From: Nocardia seriolae NBRC 15557
GTDB taxonomy: Bacteria; Actinomycetota; Actinomycetes; Mycobacteriales; Mycobacteriaceae
DNA: 44,692 nt
Direction of reading: 5' to 3'
NCBI RefSeq assembly: GCF_007990715.1
Contig: NZ_BJWY01000053.1
Location: 1 to 44,692 of the forward strand
Position 1 is the first letter of the stretch; each line of letters starts with the position of its first letter. The notes beneath the pieces are model-generated. The model saw only the letters and a list, made by a program, of their open reading frames with translations. It was not told the DNA's origin and did no database searches. Shown here piece after piece: positions 1 through 8,176 of the stretch. Position numbers and translations under genes: made by a program.

Positions 1-2
1 TT

Positions 3-74
3 GTGGTCGAAGCGGCATACTTCATCAATCTAGCGTTCATGGCCTTGTTCGTATTCGCTACTCCAGGTAAGTAG
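3..74 (+). CDS. atpE: ATP synthase F0 subunit c, C-terminal end (partial)
   Basis: Only the last 23 codons are in the window, running in from the left edge. They read VVEAAYFINLAFMALFVFAT and then PGK, nearly identical to the C-terminus of mycobacterial AtpE as I know it. This is the second membrane helix of the proton-carrying c-ring; the ion-binding carboxylate region lies just outside the window or at its very edge. The stop TAG is followed after 8 bases by atpF, the normal actinobacterial order atpB-atpE-atpF-atpH. Confidence 0.9.
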   Translation: MVEAAYFINLAFMALFVFATPGK

Positions 75-82
75 ACGTCATC

Positions 83-589
83 ATGTCTCCCAGAACGGAT
101 GTGGAGGCCGCGGGGAACTTCCTGGTTCCCAACGGCCCCTTCTTCGCCGAGTTATTGATCTTCCTGATCGTGCTCGCGGTCATCTGGTTCTTCGTGGTTC
201 CGCCCATACGAAAGGTATTGGCGGAGCGGGAGGCACGTGTCGAGGTCACGACGGCGACCGCCAAACAAGCCGGCGAAACCTTCGCCGAGGCCGAGGCGCG
301 CTACGAGACCGCCCTGGAAAAGGCCCGTCAGGAAGCGGCGGACATCCGCAACCAGGCACGGGCCCAGGGACGGGCGATTCTCGAGGAAATGCGCGGCGAG
401 GCACAGAAAGAGGCCGACCAGATCGTGGCCGAGTCCACGGCGCACCTACGCGCCGAGGCCGACCAGGTGGCCGCCGAACTACGCGAAGCCGTCGAACCGC
501 TCGCTCGGGACCTGGCAGGCCGGGTCCTGGGCGGGAACGATCGTGCCCGAACCAGCGCGGGCCAGCAGAGAGGACGGGGGTCTGCATGA
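83..589 (+). CDS. atpF: ATP synthase F0 subunit b
   Basis: This 168-residue protein is the membrane-anchored b subunit of the F0 stator stalk. One hydrophobic helix (about residues 22-42, FFAELLIFLIVLAVIWFFVV) is followed by a long Ala/Glu/Arg-rich heptad region typical of the b-b dimer coiled coil. Length matches the family. It begins 8 bases after atpE, and its last codons overlap the start of the next gene by 4 bases (ATGA), so the two are translationally coupled. A GTG-free ATG start was kept because it leaves the usual short N-terminal segment before the helix. Confidence 0.93.
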   Translation: MSPRTDVEAAGNFLVPNGPFFAELLIFLIVLAVIWFFVVPPIRKVLAEREARVEVTTATAKQAGETFAEAEARYETALEKARQEAADIRNQARAQGRAILEEMRGEAQKEADQIVAESTAHLRAEADQVAAELREAVEPLARDLAGRVLGGNDRARTSAGQQRGRGSA

Positions 590-1158
590 TCCTCACCGAT
601 ACCCATCTCGCCGAGGGTATTTACGATATTCGCTTCGATTGGCCCGTCTTCTTCAGTCAGCTTTTCGGCTTCGCGGTCATCGTCTGGTTCTTCGTGAAAT
701 ACGTTGTGCCACCGGTGAAAAGGATCATGAGCAACGCTCAGCAACAGATCCGGCGGCAGCTCGAGGAGAGCGAGGCGGCGGCCGACCGGCTGGCCGCCGC
801 CAAGGCCGCCTACGACAATGCCGTGGCCGAGGCCCAGGCCGAACTCGAGCGCATGCGCGAGGAGGCCCGTGCCGATGCCGACCGCATCATCGTGCAGATG
901 CGCGAGGCGGCCGCGGCCGAGGTGGAACGGGTGCGCAAGCAGGGCCGCGATCAGATCCTGCAGTACCGCAGGCAGATGATTCGCGACCTGGAGGCCGATC
1001 TGGCGGCCGCCATGCTGGCGCTCACCGAGGAGAAGGTGCGCGAACAGCTCGGGTCGCCGCAACATCGGGCCGACAGCATCGACAGGTTCCTCGAGGACCT
1101 GGAGGCGCTGGCCAATTCCGGCGAGGCGCGGCGGCAGCCGCAAACCGAGCGGAAGTAA
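586..1158 (+). pseudogene. atpH: AtpH-type b/delta fusion subunit reduced to its b-like half
   Basis: In mycolic-acid actinomycetes AtpH is a fusion of about 440 residues: an N-terminal b-like helix plus coiled coil, then the delta domain that clamps F1. Here the reading frame stops at 190 residues. The N-terminal membrane helix (about residues 22-42), the KYVVPPV turn and the coiled coil are all present up to the DRFLEDLEALAN segment. That segment in the mycobacterial protein lies just before the delta part. It is followed by a short unrelated tail (SGEARRQPQTERK) and TAA. No delta domain and no atpA follow; an opposite-strand VOC gene ends 22 bases downstream. I infer a 3' truncation by rearrangement near position 1120. 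A naturally short second copy or an assembly join are the alternatives. Confidence 0.75.
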
Positions 1159-1180
1159 CCAGCGCTCGAAAATCGAAGAA

Positions 1181-1945
1181 TCAGGCCGGTTTCCGGCTGG
1201 TCAGGCAGTACGGCTGACCAGCCGGATCTGCCATGACAATCCACTGTTTGCCACGCTCGGTGCGGTGTGCGCCCAGTTCCTCGTGCCAGGCCGCGGTGGC
1301 CTCGATATCCGTGCAGGCCAGGTCGGGATGTGCCGCGGTGGGGCGGTTTTCGCCGAGGCGTTGCATCAGGAAATCGATGGGGATTTCCGGACGGGCGGAC
1401 AGTCGGGCGAATTCAGGGAGGCTGCTGGGACGCCACGCCCAGCCGGTGAGGTCGGTCCAGAAGCGGGATTCGATGTCGTAGTCGCTGTCGCCGATGTCCA
1501 GGCAGATCTGGTCCAGGCGGCTGCGGTCGCCCGCCGGGCCCGTGACGGCGGGGGCCGGGGTACCGGGAAAGTCGTGGAAGGGCGTGAAGCAGAACGTCAT
1601 TCCGGCGGGGGAGCGCAGCACCGCGTAGCCGATGCGCTCGGTGAGGATGTAGTCCTCGGCCAGGGTCGCCCCGAGTTCGACGGCGCGATCGGTGGCCGCG
1701 GCGACATCGTCGACATCGAGATCCAGGTGCATGCGTGCCGACCCGCCCGGCGCCTCCGAGGCATCGCCGATGACCTGCATCTTCACCGTAGCCGCGCCGA
1801 ATTCCGGTAGCAGCGTGAGGAATTCGTCGTGTTCCCCGCGTCGCGGCGACAGCGTGGTGCCGGTGACGGCGGTCCAGAACCGCGCGGCGGCGTCGAGTTG
1901 TGCGGGGGGACGGTCCAGAAAGGCCCACACCCAGCGAAGCATCAT
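1181..1945 (-). CDS. Two-module VOC (glyoxalase/bleomycin-resistance fold) protein
   Basis: The 254-residue product begins MMLRWVWAFLDRP. It contains two beta-alpha-beta-beta-beta VOC modules: residues about 3-125, ending at SPAGMTFCFTPF, and about 140-250, ending at DPAGQPYCLTSR. This is the layout of actinobacterial 'VOC family/PhnB-like' proteins of unknown substrate. Its ATG overlaps the TGA of the upstream AraC gene (ATGA, 1942-1945), so both are made from one transcript. An 11-bp perfect inverted repeat (1193-1203 with 1215-1225) lies in its last codons and may help stop transcription arriving from the atp side. The enzyme activity cannot be told from sequence. Confidence 0.8.
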   Translation of the reverse strand: MMLRWVWAFLDRPPAQLDAAARFWTAVTGTTLSPRRGEHDEFLTLLPEFGAATVKMQVIGDASEAPGGSARMHLDLDVDDVAAATDRAVELGATLAEDYILTERIGYAVLRSPAGMTFCFTPFHDFPGTPAPAVTGPAGDRSRLDQICLDIGDSDYDIESRFWTDLTGWAWRPSSLPEFARLSARPEIPIDFLMQRLGENRPTAAHPDLACTDIEATAAWHEELGAHRTERGKQWIVMADPAGQPYCLTSRKPA

Positions 1946-2940
1946 GCTGTCTCCAGGGTCTCGCGCTTGCGGAAGGTTTTGCGGTAGGCGAGCGGGGGCA
2001 CGCCCAGTTCCACTCGCATATGGTGCCGCAGGGACGCGGAGGTGCCCATGCCCGCGCCGCGCGCCACCTCGTCGATCGGCAGATCGGTGGTCTCGAGCAG
2101 GTGCCGGGCGTGCCGGATGCGCTGCTGCAGGATCCACGCGCCCGGTGCCATCCCGGTCTCGGCCTTGAACCGGCGGGTGAAGGTGCGCACGCTCATATGC
2201 GCGTGCGCGGCAAGGGAGTTCAGGTCCAGGTCGCGATCCAGATGGTGCAGCGCCCAGCGGCGGGTCGGCGCGGTGCCGTCGCTGCCGGCCTCGGGCACCT
2301 GCCGTTCGATGAACTGCGACTGCCCGCCCTCGCGCCACGGCGGCACCACGCAGTAGCGGGCCGCGCGATTGGCGGCGGCGGTGCCGTGATCGGTGCGGAT
2401 CAGATGCAGGCACAGATCGATGCCCGCGGCCAATCCCGCTGAGGACCAGAGGTTTCCGTCCTCGACGAAGAGCTGGTGCTCGTCGAGCAGGACACTGGGA
2501 TACAGGGCGCGGAACCGGTCGGCGAACTGCCAGTGGGTGGTGGCCCGGCGGCCGTCCATCAGCCCGGCCGCCGCCAGCACGAACGCGCCGGTGCAGATCG
2601 ACACCATGCGGGTCCCGGGGCGCACCGTGGCCAGGGCGGCGGCGAGGTCGGGCGGCAGCAGGCCGTCGTGGCGCGGACCGGGGATGCGGGTGCCCGGCAC
2701 GATCACGGTGTCGGCGCGGGCCAGCAGCTCCGGACCGAATTCGGGGGTGACGGTGTATCCGCCGGTGGCGACCACCGGGCCGGGGTGCACACCACAGGTA
2801 TGCACGTCGTAGAGCGGGTTGCCGTCCGCGTCGCAGGCCGCGCCCAGCACGACCGGGGGGATCGACATGTCGAATCCGACGGTCGGCTCCAGCACGAGGA
2901 CGGCCACCAGATGCGGTGCCGGGATGGTGGGGGTCGCCAC
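1942..2940 (-). CDS. GATase1-like AraC-family transcriptional regulator
   Basis: The 332-residue protein has an N-terminal DJ-1/PfpI-like (class I amidotransferase-like) sensing domain, roughly residues 10-180, and a C-terminal double helix-turn-helix AraC DNA-binding domain from about 215. The sensing domain includes the SICTGAFVLAAAGL nucleophile-elbow segment. The DNA-binding part contains SLAAHAHMSVRTFTRRFKAE and ends near LGVPPLAYRKTF. This is the FtrA-type layout. GTG at 2940 was chosen because GGAGGGAGC sits just upstream; an in-frame ATG 13 codons earlier lacks this. It is coupled to the VOC gene and divergent from the MFS gene, so it likely controls one or both. Confidence 0.85.
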   Translation of the reverse strand: MATPTIPAPHLVAVLVLEPTVGFDMSIPPVVLGAACDADGNPLYDVHTCGVHPGPVVATGGYTVTPEFGPELLARADTVIVPGTRIPGPRHDGLLPPDLAAALATVRPGTRMVSICTGAFVLAAAGLMDGRRATTHWQFADRFRALYPSVLLDEHQLFVEDGNLWSSAGLAAGIDLCLHLIRTDHGTAAANRAARYCVVPPWREGGQSQFIERQVPEAGSDGTAPTRRWALHHLDRDLDLNSLAAHAHMSVRTFTRRFKAETGMAPGAWILQQRIRHARHLLETTDLPIDEVARGAGMGTSASLRHHMRVELGVPPLAYRKTFRKRETLETA

Positions 2941-3028
2941 GATGCTCCCTCCGAAGGTGGCTAGATCTTGACGCATTGTGTCATTCAGGCCACTCGTGTG
3001 GAAAGTGGTTTTCGGCCACGCTCGATCG

Positions 3029-4348
3029 GTGAGTGAACTGAGGGACGATCTCGATCGGCAATCACCGGACGGCGCAACCGCATTGGAGCCGGCGCGCCGG
3101 GGAATCCACCCGGCCTGGCTGGTGGCGGTCGTCGGGTTCATCGCGTTGATCGGGGCGGCGGGGTTCCGGTCGGTGCCGGGCGTGCTGATGGATCCGCTGC
3201 ACGAGGAATTCGGGTGGTCGCACGGCACCATCGGCGCGGCCGTCTCGGTGAATGTGCTGCTGTACGGGCTTATTTCGCCGTTCGCGGCGGCGCTGATGGA
3301 TCGCTTCGGCATTCGCCGGGTGGTGGCGTGTGCGCTGGTGCTGATCGCGGCGGGCAGTGGGCTGACGGTGTTCATGACGCGGCCGTGGCAGCTCATGGCG
3401 ACCTGGGGCGTGTTGGTCGGGGTGGGCGTGGGGTCGATGTCCATGCCGTTCGTGGCCACCATTACCGGCCGCTGGTTCGTGAAGCACCGGGGCCTGGTCA
3501 CCGGTGTGCTCACCGCCGCGGGCGCGACCGGACAGCTGGTCTTTCTGCCGTTGATCGCGAGTCTGGCCCGCGATCACGGCTGGCGCACACCGTCTCTGGT
3601 GGTGTCGGTGACCGCGCTGGTGGTGGTGCCGCTGGTGCTGCTGTTCATCCGCGACTTCCCCAGCGATGCCGGAGTCCGCGCCTACGGTGCCGAACCTGGC
3701 AGCGAGGTCGGCGTGCGCACCACGGCCGTCGGTGGTGCCTCGCGCGCTGTCACGGTACTGGCCAGGATCGCGCGCAAGCCCGTGTTCTGGCTGCTGGCAG
3801 GCGGTTTCGCCATCTGCGGCGCCTCCACCAACGGCCTGATCGGCACCCATTTCGTGAGTGCCGCCCACGACCACGGCATACCCGCGACCACCGCGGCCGG
3901 ACTGCTGGCCACCGTCGGACTATTCGATGTGATGGGCACCATCGCCTCGGGCTGGCTCACCGACCGCTTCGACTCCCGCTACCTGCTGGTCGCCTACTAC
4001 TCGCTGCGCGGGCTGTCACTGCTGGCGCTGCCGGTGCTGTTCGGTCCGGATGTGCACCCCAGCATGTGGGCATTCATCATCTTCTACGGCCTGGATTGGA
4101 TCGCCACCGTCCCGCCCACGGTCGCCCTGTGCCGGGAGAACTTCGGTGCGGACGGACCGGTCGCCTTCGGCTGGGTCTTCGCCTCGCACCAGATCGGGTC
4201 GGCTCTGGCCGCCTTCGGCGCGGGCGTGATCCGCGATGTGCAGGGCAGTTACAGCATGGCCTGGTTGATCGCGGGCGGACTGTGCGGACTGGCCGCTCTG
4301 TTCTCGTCGGGCATCCGGCATCCGCGGGCCGCGGTGTCGGCGGCGTAG
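3029..4348 (+). CDS. MFS transporter, monocarboxylate/oxalate-formate-like
   Basis: A 439-residue membrane protein with about twelve hydrophobic segments. The FGIRRV segment after helix 2 (ALMDRFGIRRVVACAL) is the usual MFS loop motif. The overall pattern is helices 1-6, a charged central loop near SDAGVRAYGAEPG, then helices 7-12. It resembles the monocarboxylate/oxalate:formate antiporter-like group. The GTG at 3029 gives a short hydrophilic N-terminus; a GTG at 2978 would add 17 residues. It diverges from the AraC gene with about 90 bases between starts, so the regulator probably acts on the shared promoter region. Substrate unknown. Confidence 0.82.
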   Translation: MSELRDDLDRQSPDGATALEPARRGIHPAWLVAVVGFIALIGAAGFRSVPGVLMDPLHEEFGWSHGTIGAAVSVNVLLYGLISPFAAALMDRFGIRRVVACALVLIAAGSGLTVFMTRPWQLMATWGVLVGVGVGSMSMPFVATITGRWFVKHRGLVTGVLTAAGATGQLVFLPLIASLARDHGWRTPSLVVSVTALVVVPLVLLFIRDFPSDAGVRAYGAEPGSEVGVRTTAVGGASRAVTVLARIARKPVFWLLAGGFAICGASTNGLIGTHFVSAAHDHGIPATTAAGLLATVGLFDVMGTIASGWLTDRFDSRYLLVAYYSLRGLSLLALPVLFGPDVHPSMWAFIIFYGLDWIATVPPTVALCRENFGADGPVAFGWVFASHQIGSALAAFGAGVIRDVQGSYSMAWLIAGGLCGLAALFSSGIRHPRAAVSAA

Positions 4349-4363
4349 CCGGGCGAAGGGTTG

Positions 4364-4379
4364 CAGGGGTTTACCCCTG
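4364..4379. terminator. Hairpin between convergent MFS and DUF3099 genes
   Basis: CAGGGG-TTTA-CCCCTG is a perfect 6-bp stem with a 4-base loop in the 52-base gap between two converging genes. No T-run follows, so it is only a candidate terminator. Confidence 0.4.
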
Positions 4380-4400
4380 AGAGCCCCCCGAGAGTTGGGA

Positions 4401-4841
4401 TCACCCGTCGATGGCCTTGTGGTTGCCCGATTCCAGCGCCGTCTGATTGTTGCGCCCGTCCCACCGGCTCGGCTCTTCCCTGGTCCGCGGCGGCCGGTCG
4501 TTGGCGATCAGCACCGCGATCCACGGCAGCGGGATCGAAACACCGATGATCAGCAGCGATATCCACCAGCTGTGCCACAGCCCGTAGGCCGCCGCCGCGC
4601 CGATCAGACACGGAATCCGGAACGACATGATGATGATGTACCGCCGCACCCGCGCCCGATGCTGCTGCTCGAGCGAGGTCTGTGCCTCGGTGATGAGCGC
4701 CGGATGCCGCTTCTCCTCACCCGGGAAGTACCCCTGCGGCGGCCGCGGCGGCTTCGGAATCGAACCCGCGGGATGGAATTCGACATCGGGGCGACCCTCG
4801 CCGCTGGTGCCTTCGGCCTGGGATTCGCCGTCACGCTGCAT
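4401..4841 (-). CDS. DUF3099 membrane protein
   Basis: The 146-residue product has a hydrophilic N-terminal half with ITEAQTSLEQQHRARVRRY, followed by two membrane segments at about 67-88 and 92-111 (WISLLIIGVSIPLPWIAVLI), and a short polar tail. This is the pattern of actinobacterial DUF3099 proteins, whose function is not known. The ATG at 4841 was chosen over an ATG 27 codons upstream, because the upstream extension is Gly/Trp-rich and overlaps the divergent promoter. It is divergent from the DUF3039 gene. Confidence 0.75.
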   Translation of the reverse strand: MQRDGESQAEGTSGEGRPDVEFHPAGSIPKPPRPPQGYFPGEEKRHPALITEAQTSLEQQHRARVRRYIIIMSFRIPCLIGAAAAYGLWHSWWISLLIIGVSIPLPWIAVLIANDRPPRTREEPSRWDGRNNQTALESGNHKAIDG

Positions 4842-4929
4842 ACCCCCGAGTCTTCCACTACAGCCCGTCGGACGCACATGCCGTCCCTCCCACCCGCACC
4901 CGACCACCCACCCTGGCATCATTGATCAG

Positions 4930-5163
4930 GTGAGCACAGACACCCTGGTACGCCCCGACGAGACCGTCGACGAGTCCACCGACAACGACACCCCCAAAGT
5001 CTTCCACTACGTCAAAAAGAACAAAATCGCCGAATCCGCCGTAATGGGCACCCACGTAGTAGCCCTCTGCGGCGAGGTCTTCCCGGTCACCCGCTCCGCC
5101 AAGCCCGGCTCCCCGGTCTGCCCCGACTGCAAGCGCATCTACGAGATGATGAAGAAGGACTGA
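4930..5163 (+). CDS. DUF3039 small cysteine-containing protein
   Basis: A 77-residue protein starting at GTG. It contains a conserved HYV.K..I..S...G..V.ALCGEVF core and a C-terminal CPDCKRIYEMM segment. The cysteines (C of ALCG and the CPDC pair) suggest a small zinc-ribbon-like fold. The match to actinobacterial DUF3039 is clear by eye, including length; the function is unknown. Two hairpins follow the stop codon. Confidence 0.85.
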   Translation: MSTDTLVRPDETVDESTDNDTPKVFHYVKKNKIAESAVMGTHVVALCGEVFPVTRSAKPGSPVCPDCKRIYEMMKKD

Positions 5164-5169
5164 CCATTA

Positions 5170-5237
5170 CCGCTGGTCAGCGGGTTGTCAACTGCTGAAC
5201 TAGGCACCAAAGTGCCAATTTGGACGGGTTCAGCAGT
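5170..5237 (+). terminator. Hairpin cluster downstream of DUF3039 gene
   Basis: Three inverted repeats are packed here. CCGCT-GGTC-AGCGG lies at 5170-5183. GGCAC-CAAA-GTGCC at 5203-5216 is followed by AATTT. An outer perfect 10-bp pair ACTGCTGAAC (5191-5200) and GTTCAGCAGT (5228-5237) encloses the second hairpin. The second hairpin plus the A/T stretch is the best terminator candidate. The outer pair could also be a cruciform or the remnant end of an element. Confidence 0.5.
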
Positions 5238-5293
5238 CGCGATCAACCGCAGCCCAACTCGAGGTCCACCAGGTTCATGCACGGGGATACGTC

Positions 5294-5518
5294 TCAGCTC
5301 AGTCCCAGTCGGCGCAGCGCGCTTTCCAGCACGGAGAAGGTGCGTGCGACTGTGCTCGGGTCCCGCGTGCAGTAGGTGTCGAACCTGGCTTCCTCGACTG
5401 TGAACGGATTCCAGTCGATGCCCCGCTGACCCAGCCATGCCCGGACGTCGTCCTGGATCCAGCCGTCCTCGCCGATGCGCGAAAGCACGACCACCCAGCG
5501 GTCGGATGCGTGCGTCAC
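5294..5518 (-). CDS. Small protein of unknown function
   Basis: A 74-residue frame starting at GTG (5518) reads THASDRWVVVLSRIGEDG and ends with SVLESALRRLGLS. Tryptophan-rich beta-like N-terminus and amphipathic C-terminal helix give it the look of a real small protein, but I do not recognise a family. The open frame extends upstream to 5689 with low-complexity Arg-rich content that I left out. Next to the degenerate region, so it may be a gene remnant. Confidence 0.4.
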   Translation of the reverse strand: MTHASDRWVVVLSRIGEDGWIQDDVRAWLGQRGIDWNPFTVEEARFDTYCTRDPSTVARTFSVLESALRRLGLS

Positions 5519-5876
5519 CCGGCACAGTATGCCGCAGGGAAATCGAGCCCGCCGATGCGGCTGCTCACGGGCGGGAACTTCAGCCGAGTCGGCGATTCGT
5601 GACCTTCGATCCTTGATGATCGCCCGCGAAGGTGTTCTCTCACAGGAGTTCTCGTCCATCGAGGCATGGCTCGGCAGACCCGGCAACATGTGGGAGTACT
5701 ACCGGGTGCTCGGCCAGCGGGGCCCCGCATGATGCAGGGGAAGACCAAGTGGCCGTGCGGGTCAGAGCAGGAAGTGGCGACTGCTGTTGCGCGTGTCGTG
5801 ATGTTCGGTGCACGCCGGTTCCGCTTCCCTGGCGTCGGTCCTCGGTCCAGCGGTGGCCCCATGGCACGCTCGCACT
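5519..5876. other. 358-base stretch without a convincing gene
   Basis: No frame here gives a recognisable protein. A plus-strand frame ending at about 5732 has a protein-like tail (SQEFSSIEAWLGRPGNMWEY) that might be the last part of a lost gene, but nothing supports its beginning. The last bases form the leader of the next gene. Confidence 0.35.
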
Positions 5877-6386
5877 ATGGACGACCCGATCGCATTCGAT
5901 CACGAGCGGATGATTCATCTGGATTGCGGCACATATCACTGGGTCAGCCTGAAGGCGTTCCGGATTACGGCCGACCGGCCTGACGCGGACTTGCTCACCG
6001 CACTGATCCACCACCCGCAATACCGCGACAGCTATGCCGGCGGAGGTCCTGACGACCAAAGCTCGCCCAGCCTGCACGGGCGCTACCGGCTCGACCACAT
6101 TTCCGTCGACAGCTTCAACCACCTCAGCCCACAAATCGCCCAACTCTCGCTACGGCAATGGGCCGACCGGGCCAGCGGGACCGTATCCGCCGCCGTTCAA
6201 GACGAATTGGACCGGTGGGTGTACCCACTGCTGACAGACGGTGCCCTGTTCGAACTTCCCAGTCTGGGCCAGGATGCCGAACACGACTGGGGCTGGGTTG
6301 TGGGAGCTGTCAGTGGTTTTCACGAGATCGTCGCCATCGACCGACTCGGCCTCGTCATGACACTTGTCGTTGCCGCGGACGACTGA
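5877..6386 (+). CDS. Hypothetical protein, 169 residues
   Basis: The frame from ATG 5877 gives a soluble acidic protein with several Trp residues (TYHWVSLKAF near the start, DWGWVVGAVSGFHEIV near the end). There is no signal peptide or membrane segment. Codon use fits a high-GC coding frame, and the competing frames are poorer. I do not recognise a family. Its neighbours are small unknown genes and an orphan VOC gene, so context does not assign a role. Confidence 0.55.
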   Translation: MDDPIAFDHERMIHLDCGTYHWVSLKAFRITADRPDADLLTALIHHPQYRDSYAGGGPDDQSSPSLHGRYRLDHISVDSFNHLSPQIAQLSLRQWADRASGTVSAAVQDELDRWVYPLLTDGALFELPSLGQDAEHDWGWVVGAVSGFHEIVAIDRLGLVMTLVVAADD

Positions 6387-6564
6387 CGCCCCGGCGCCTT
6401 CAATTTCCGGACGCTTCCCGCGCTGATCGAACCGGCCTGCGCGGCCGGCCTCAATCAATGAGCTGCCGGAGGGGCACCGGGCGGTGTCGCGTTCTTACAA
6501 TCGCGGGCGGCGTAGGCGTTGCAGACTGGGCTGACAGCAATGTTGTTGCGGAGAGGAAAAACCC

Positions 6565-6933
6565 ATGGCAGTTGCGACGCTGAAGATGCTCACCCTGGAC
6601 AGTGCCGATGCGCGGCGAGATGCGGAGTTCTGGGCGGCCGCGCTCGGTTGGAAGATTGCCCACGTGCAGGACGAGTACGCCATGCTTACTGGTCCAGACC
6701 ACGCGCTCGGATTCGGCACGGTCCCGGATTATCAGCCGCCCACCTGGCCGAACGAGAATGGAACCAAGCAGTTCCATCTGGATTTGGCGGTCGAAGACCT
6801 CGAGGTGGCCAGTAAGCAACTGGTCGAGCTGGGCGCTACGGTGCCGGAGTTTCAACCGGGCGAGAGCTGGCGGGTGCTGCTCGATCCGAGCGGCCACCCG
6901 TTCTGTCTCACACTCGCTGCCAATTGGGGCTAG
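6565..6933 (+). CDS. Single-domain VOC family protein
   Basis: A 122-residue single-module VOC protein. LDSADARRDAEFWAAALGW forms the first beta-alpha unit, QFHLDLAVEDLEVASKQL the second, and LLDPSGHPFCLTL is the usual C-terminal strand. Such actinobacterial proteins are often annotated glyoxalase or bleomycin-resistance-like, but the substrate is rarely known. A GAGAGGA Shine-Dalgarno-like sequence sits about 8 bases before the ATG. Confidence 0.82.
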   Translation: MAVATLKMLTLDSADARRDAEFWAAALGWKIAHVQDEYAMLTGPDHALGFGTVPDYQPPTWPNENGTKQFHLDLAVEDLEVASKQLVELGATVPEFQPGESWRVLLDPSGHPFCLTLAANWG

Positions 6934-7193
6934 CTGACCGGTCCGGCCATATCTGACTGAGTATCCGAGAATGCCGTCGACCGAGCGACCGAAGGCACCT
7001 CCAGGATCGCCCAACCCGTCCAAGCAGCTGCCACGCACTCGTGTCGAAAGTGTCTGCACCCACCCAAAACTACGTCCTCGCGGCGTTCATGGCCTCGGCC
7101 ACACGACATCTCAAACGTCCTGCACCGATTCCAGTGTGTTAGAGGGACTGTCGTCGAGGTGGTCTCGGAGCTTCCAGGCGGATTGGTGTGGCC

Positions 7194-7577
7194 TTACAGA
7201 TATCGAGGCGCGCGCATGATGTCGGATACGGTGCGTAGCAATGCGACTACCGCGTCCACGCCACGTTCGGGCCTGGCGCTGTGATCGGCGAACATCAGGG
7301 GTTCCGGGCTGCTGGTGATCAGTCGCTGGGTGCGATATGCCTCGAATCCGAAGAGGAAAGCGATCGTGTCCTCGGTCAGAGGATCGCGAAAATGGCTGTT
7401 GATACGCAGGGTTCCGGGTTCAGGGACGATGATCACGTCATCGTCGACCACGCGCCGGAGCACGGCATCGATGACACTGCCGTACAAGGCCCATTGGGGG
7501 CCTTTCAGATCCAATGCCTTGGCCCATGGCAGGATTGAACCCCGCCGTAGCGCCGCCGTTGTGAGCTCGTCGACCAC
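7194..7577 (-). CDS. Unknown protein, probably 5'-truncated
   Basis: The minus frame reads a plausible alpha/beta protein (DLKGPQWALYGSVIDAVLRR, then HFRDPLTEDTIAFLFGFEAYR) ending in DIMRAPRYL. No family is recognised. The only start compatible with the neighbour is a GTG at 7577, five bases from the start of the oppositely oriented tube-protein gene, with no room for a promoter or ribosome site. Further upstream the frame turns into the Arg-rich shadow of that gene. I infer that the true N-terminus was lost at a recombination joint near 7580. Confidence 0.4.
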   Translation of the reverse strand: MVDELTTAALRRGSILPWAKALDLKGPQWALYGSVIDAVLRRVVDDDVIIVPEPGTLRINSHFRDPLTEDTIAFLFGFEAYRTQRLITSSPEPLMFADHSARPERGVDAVVALLRTVSDIMRAPRYL

Positions 7578-7582
7578 CCACG

Positions 7583-8002
7583 TTGCTGCCCCATCGGTAC
7601 ACCCTCGATATCGACGGCGACGGCAAGACTGACGCAACGTTCGCCGCCGTGAGCGGCCTCGAGCTCGGTGTCGATACGATCGAGTACAAGGATGAATTCG
7701 GCAACCGGTTTCAGATGCCCGGCCAGCGGCAATCCGTCAATTTGACCCTCAGGCGTGGGCTGCTTCCCGCGGACAGCCCGCTCTACGAGTGGCTCAATAC
7801 GGTCGCGCTGAACGTGGTGGAGAAGCGGGACTGCACGATCAGCCTGACAGACGAGTCCGGTGAAACACCTCTCGTGACGTGGACCGTCAGCGATGCCTTC
7901 CCGGTCAAGTTGACCGTGCCGAACCTCGACTCCAGTACCAACGAAGTCACGGTCGAGGAAGTCTCGCTTCTCGGTAGCAGTGTCAAAGTGGAATTCAGCT
8001 GA
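7583..8002 (+). CDS. Phage-tail/contractile injection tube protein (orphan)
   Basis: The 139-residue product matches the 'conserved hypothetical phage tail region' tube family (Pvc1/Afp1/gp19-like). It has HRYTLDIDG at the N-terminus, AAVSGLELGVDTIEYKDEFG, the LTLRRGL strand, and the C-terminal NEVTVEEVSLLGSSVKVE. These proteins stack as hexamer rings to form the inner tube of contractile tails and extracellular injection systems. The only start is a TTG, since a TGA lies seven codons upstream, and the N-terminus is a few residues shorter than usual. No sheath, baseplate, spike, or ATPase gene is nearby, so this is an orphan copy or remnant. It begins 5 bases from the divergent unknown gene, marking a likely joint. 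Confidence 0.65.
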   Translation: MLPHRYTLDIDGDGKTDATFAAVSGLELGVDTIEYKDEFGNRFQMPGQRQSVNLTLRRGLLPADSPLYEWLNTVALNVVEKRDCTISLTDESGETPLVTWTVSDAFPVKLTVPNLDSSTNEVTVEEVSLLGSSVKVEFS

Positions 8003-8176
8003 GGTCAGCGGAGACGCGTCGCGATGATCGCCTTTTGCGTCTCCGCGCATCCCTGCGCCTGGTTCACCAACGCGCTGTCATGCCGCGACGCTGGTGTTCG
8101 AAGTGGTCGGCTGAGACGGCTGAAGGTCAACGGGCCGAGATCATCTCGTCCTCTGGACTTGTTAGATTGCAGGACA

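Noticed and set aside
1193..1225. An 11-bp perfect stem (CCGGCTGGTCA/TGACCAGCCGG) as a stand-alone terminator
   Set aside because: It lies inside the last codons of the VOC gene and has no T-run; it may still act as a terminator, but coding constraint explains it as well.
5475..5732. Plus-strand frame ending in SQEFSSIEAWLGRPGNMWEY
   Set aside because: The tail looks protein-like, but the beginning overlaps the opposite gene and has no start or family support.
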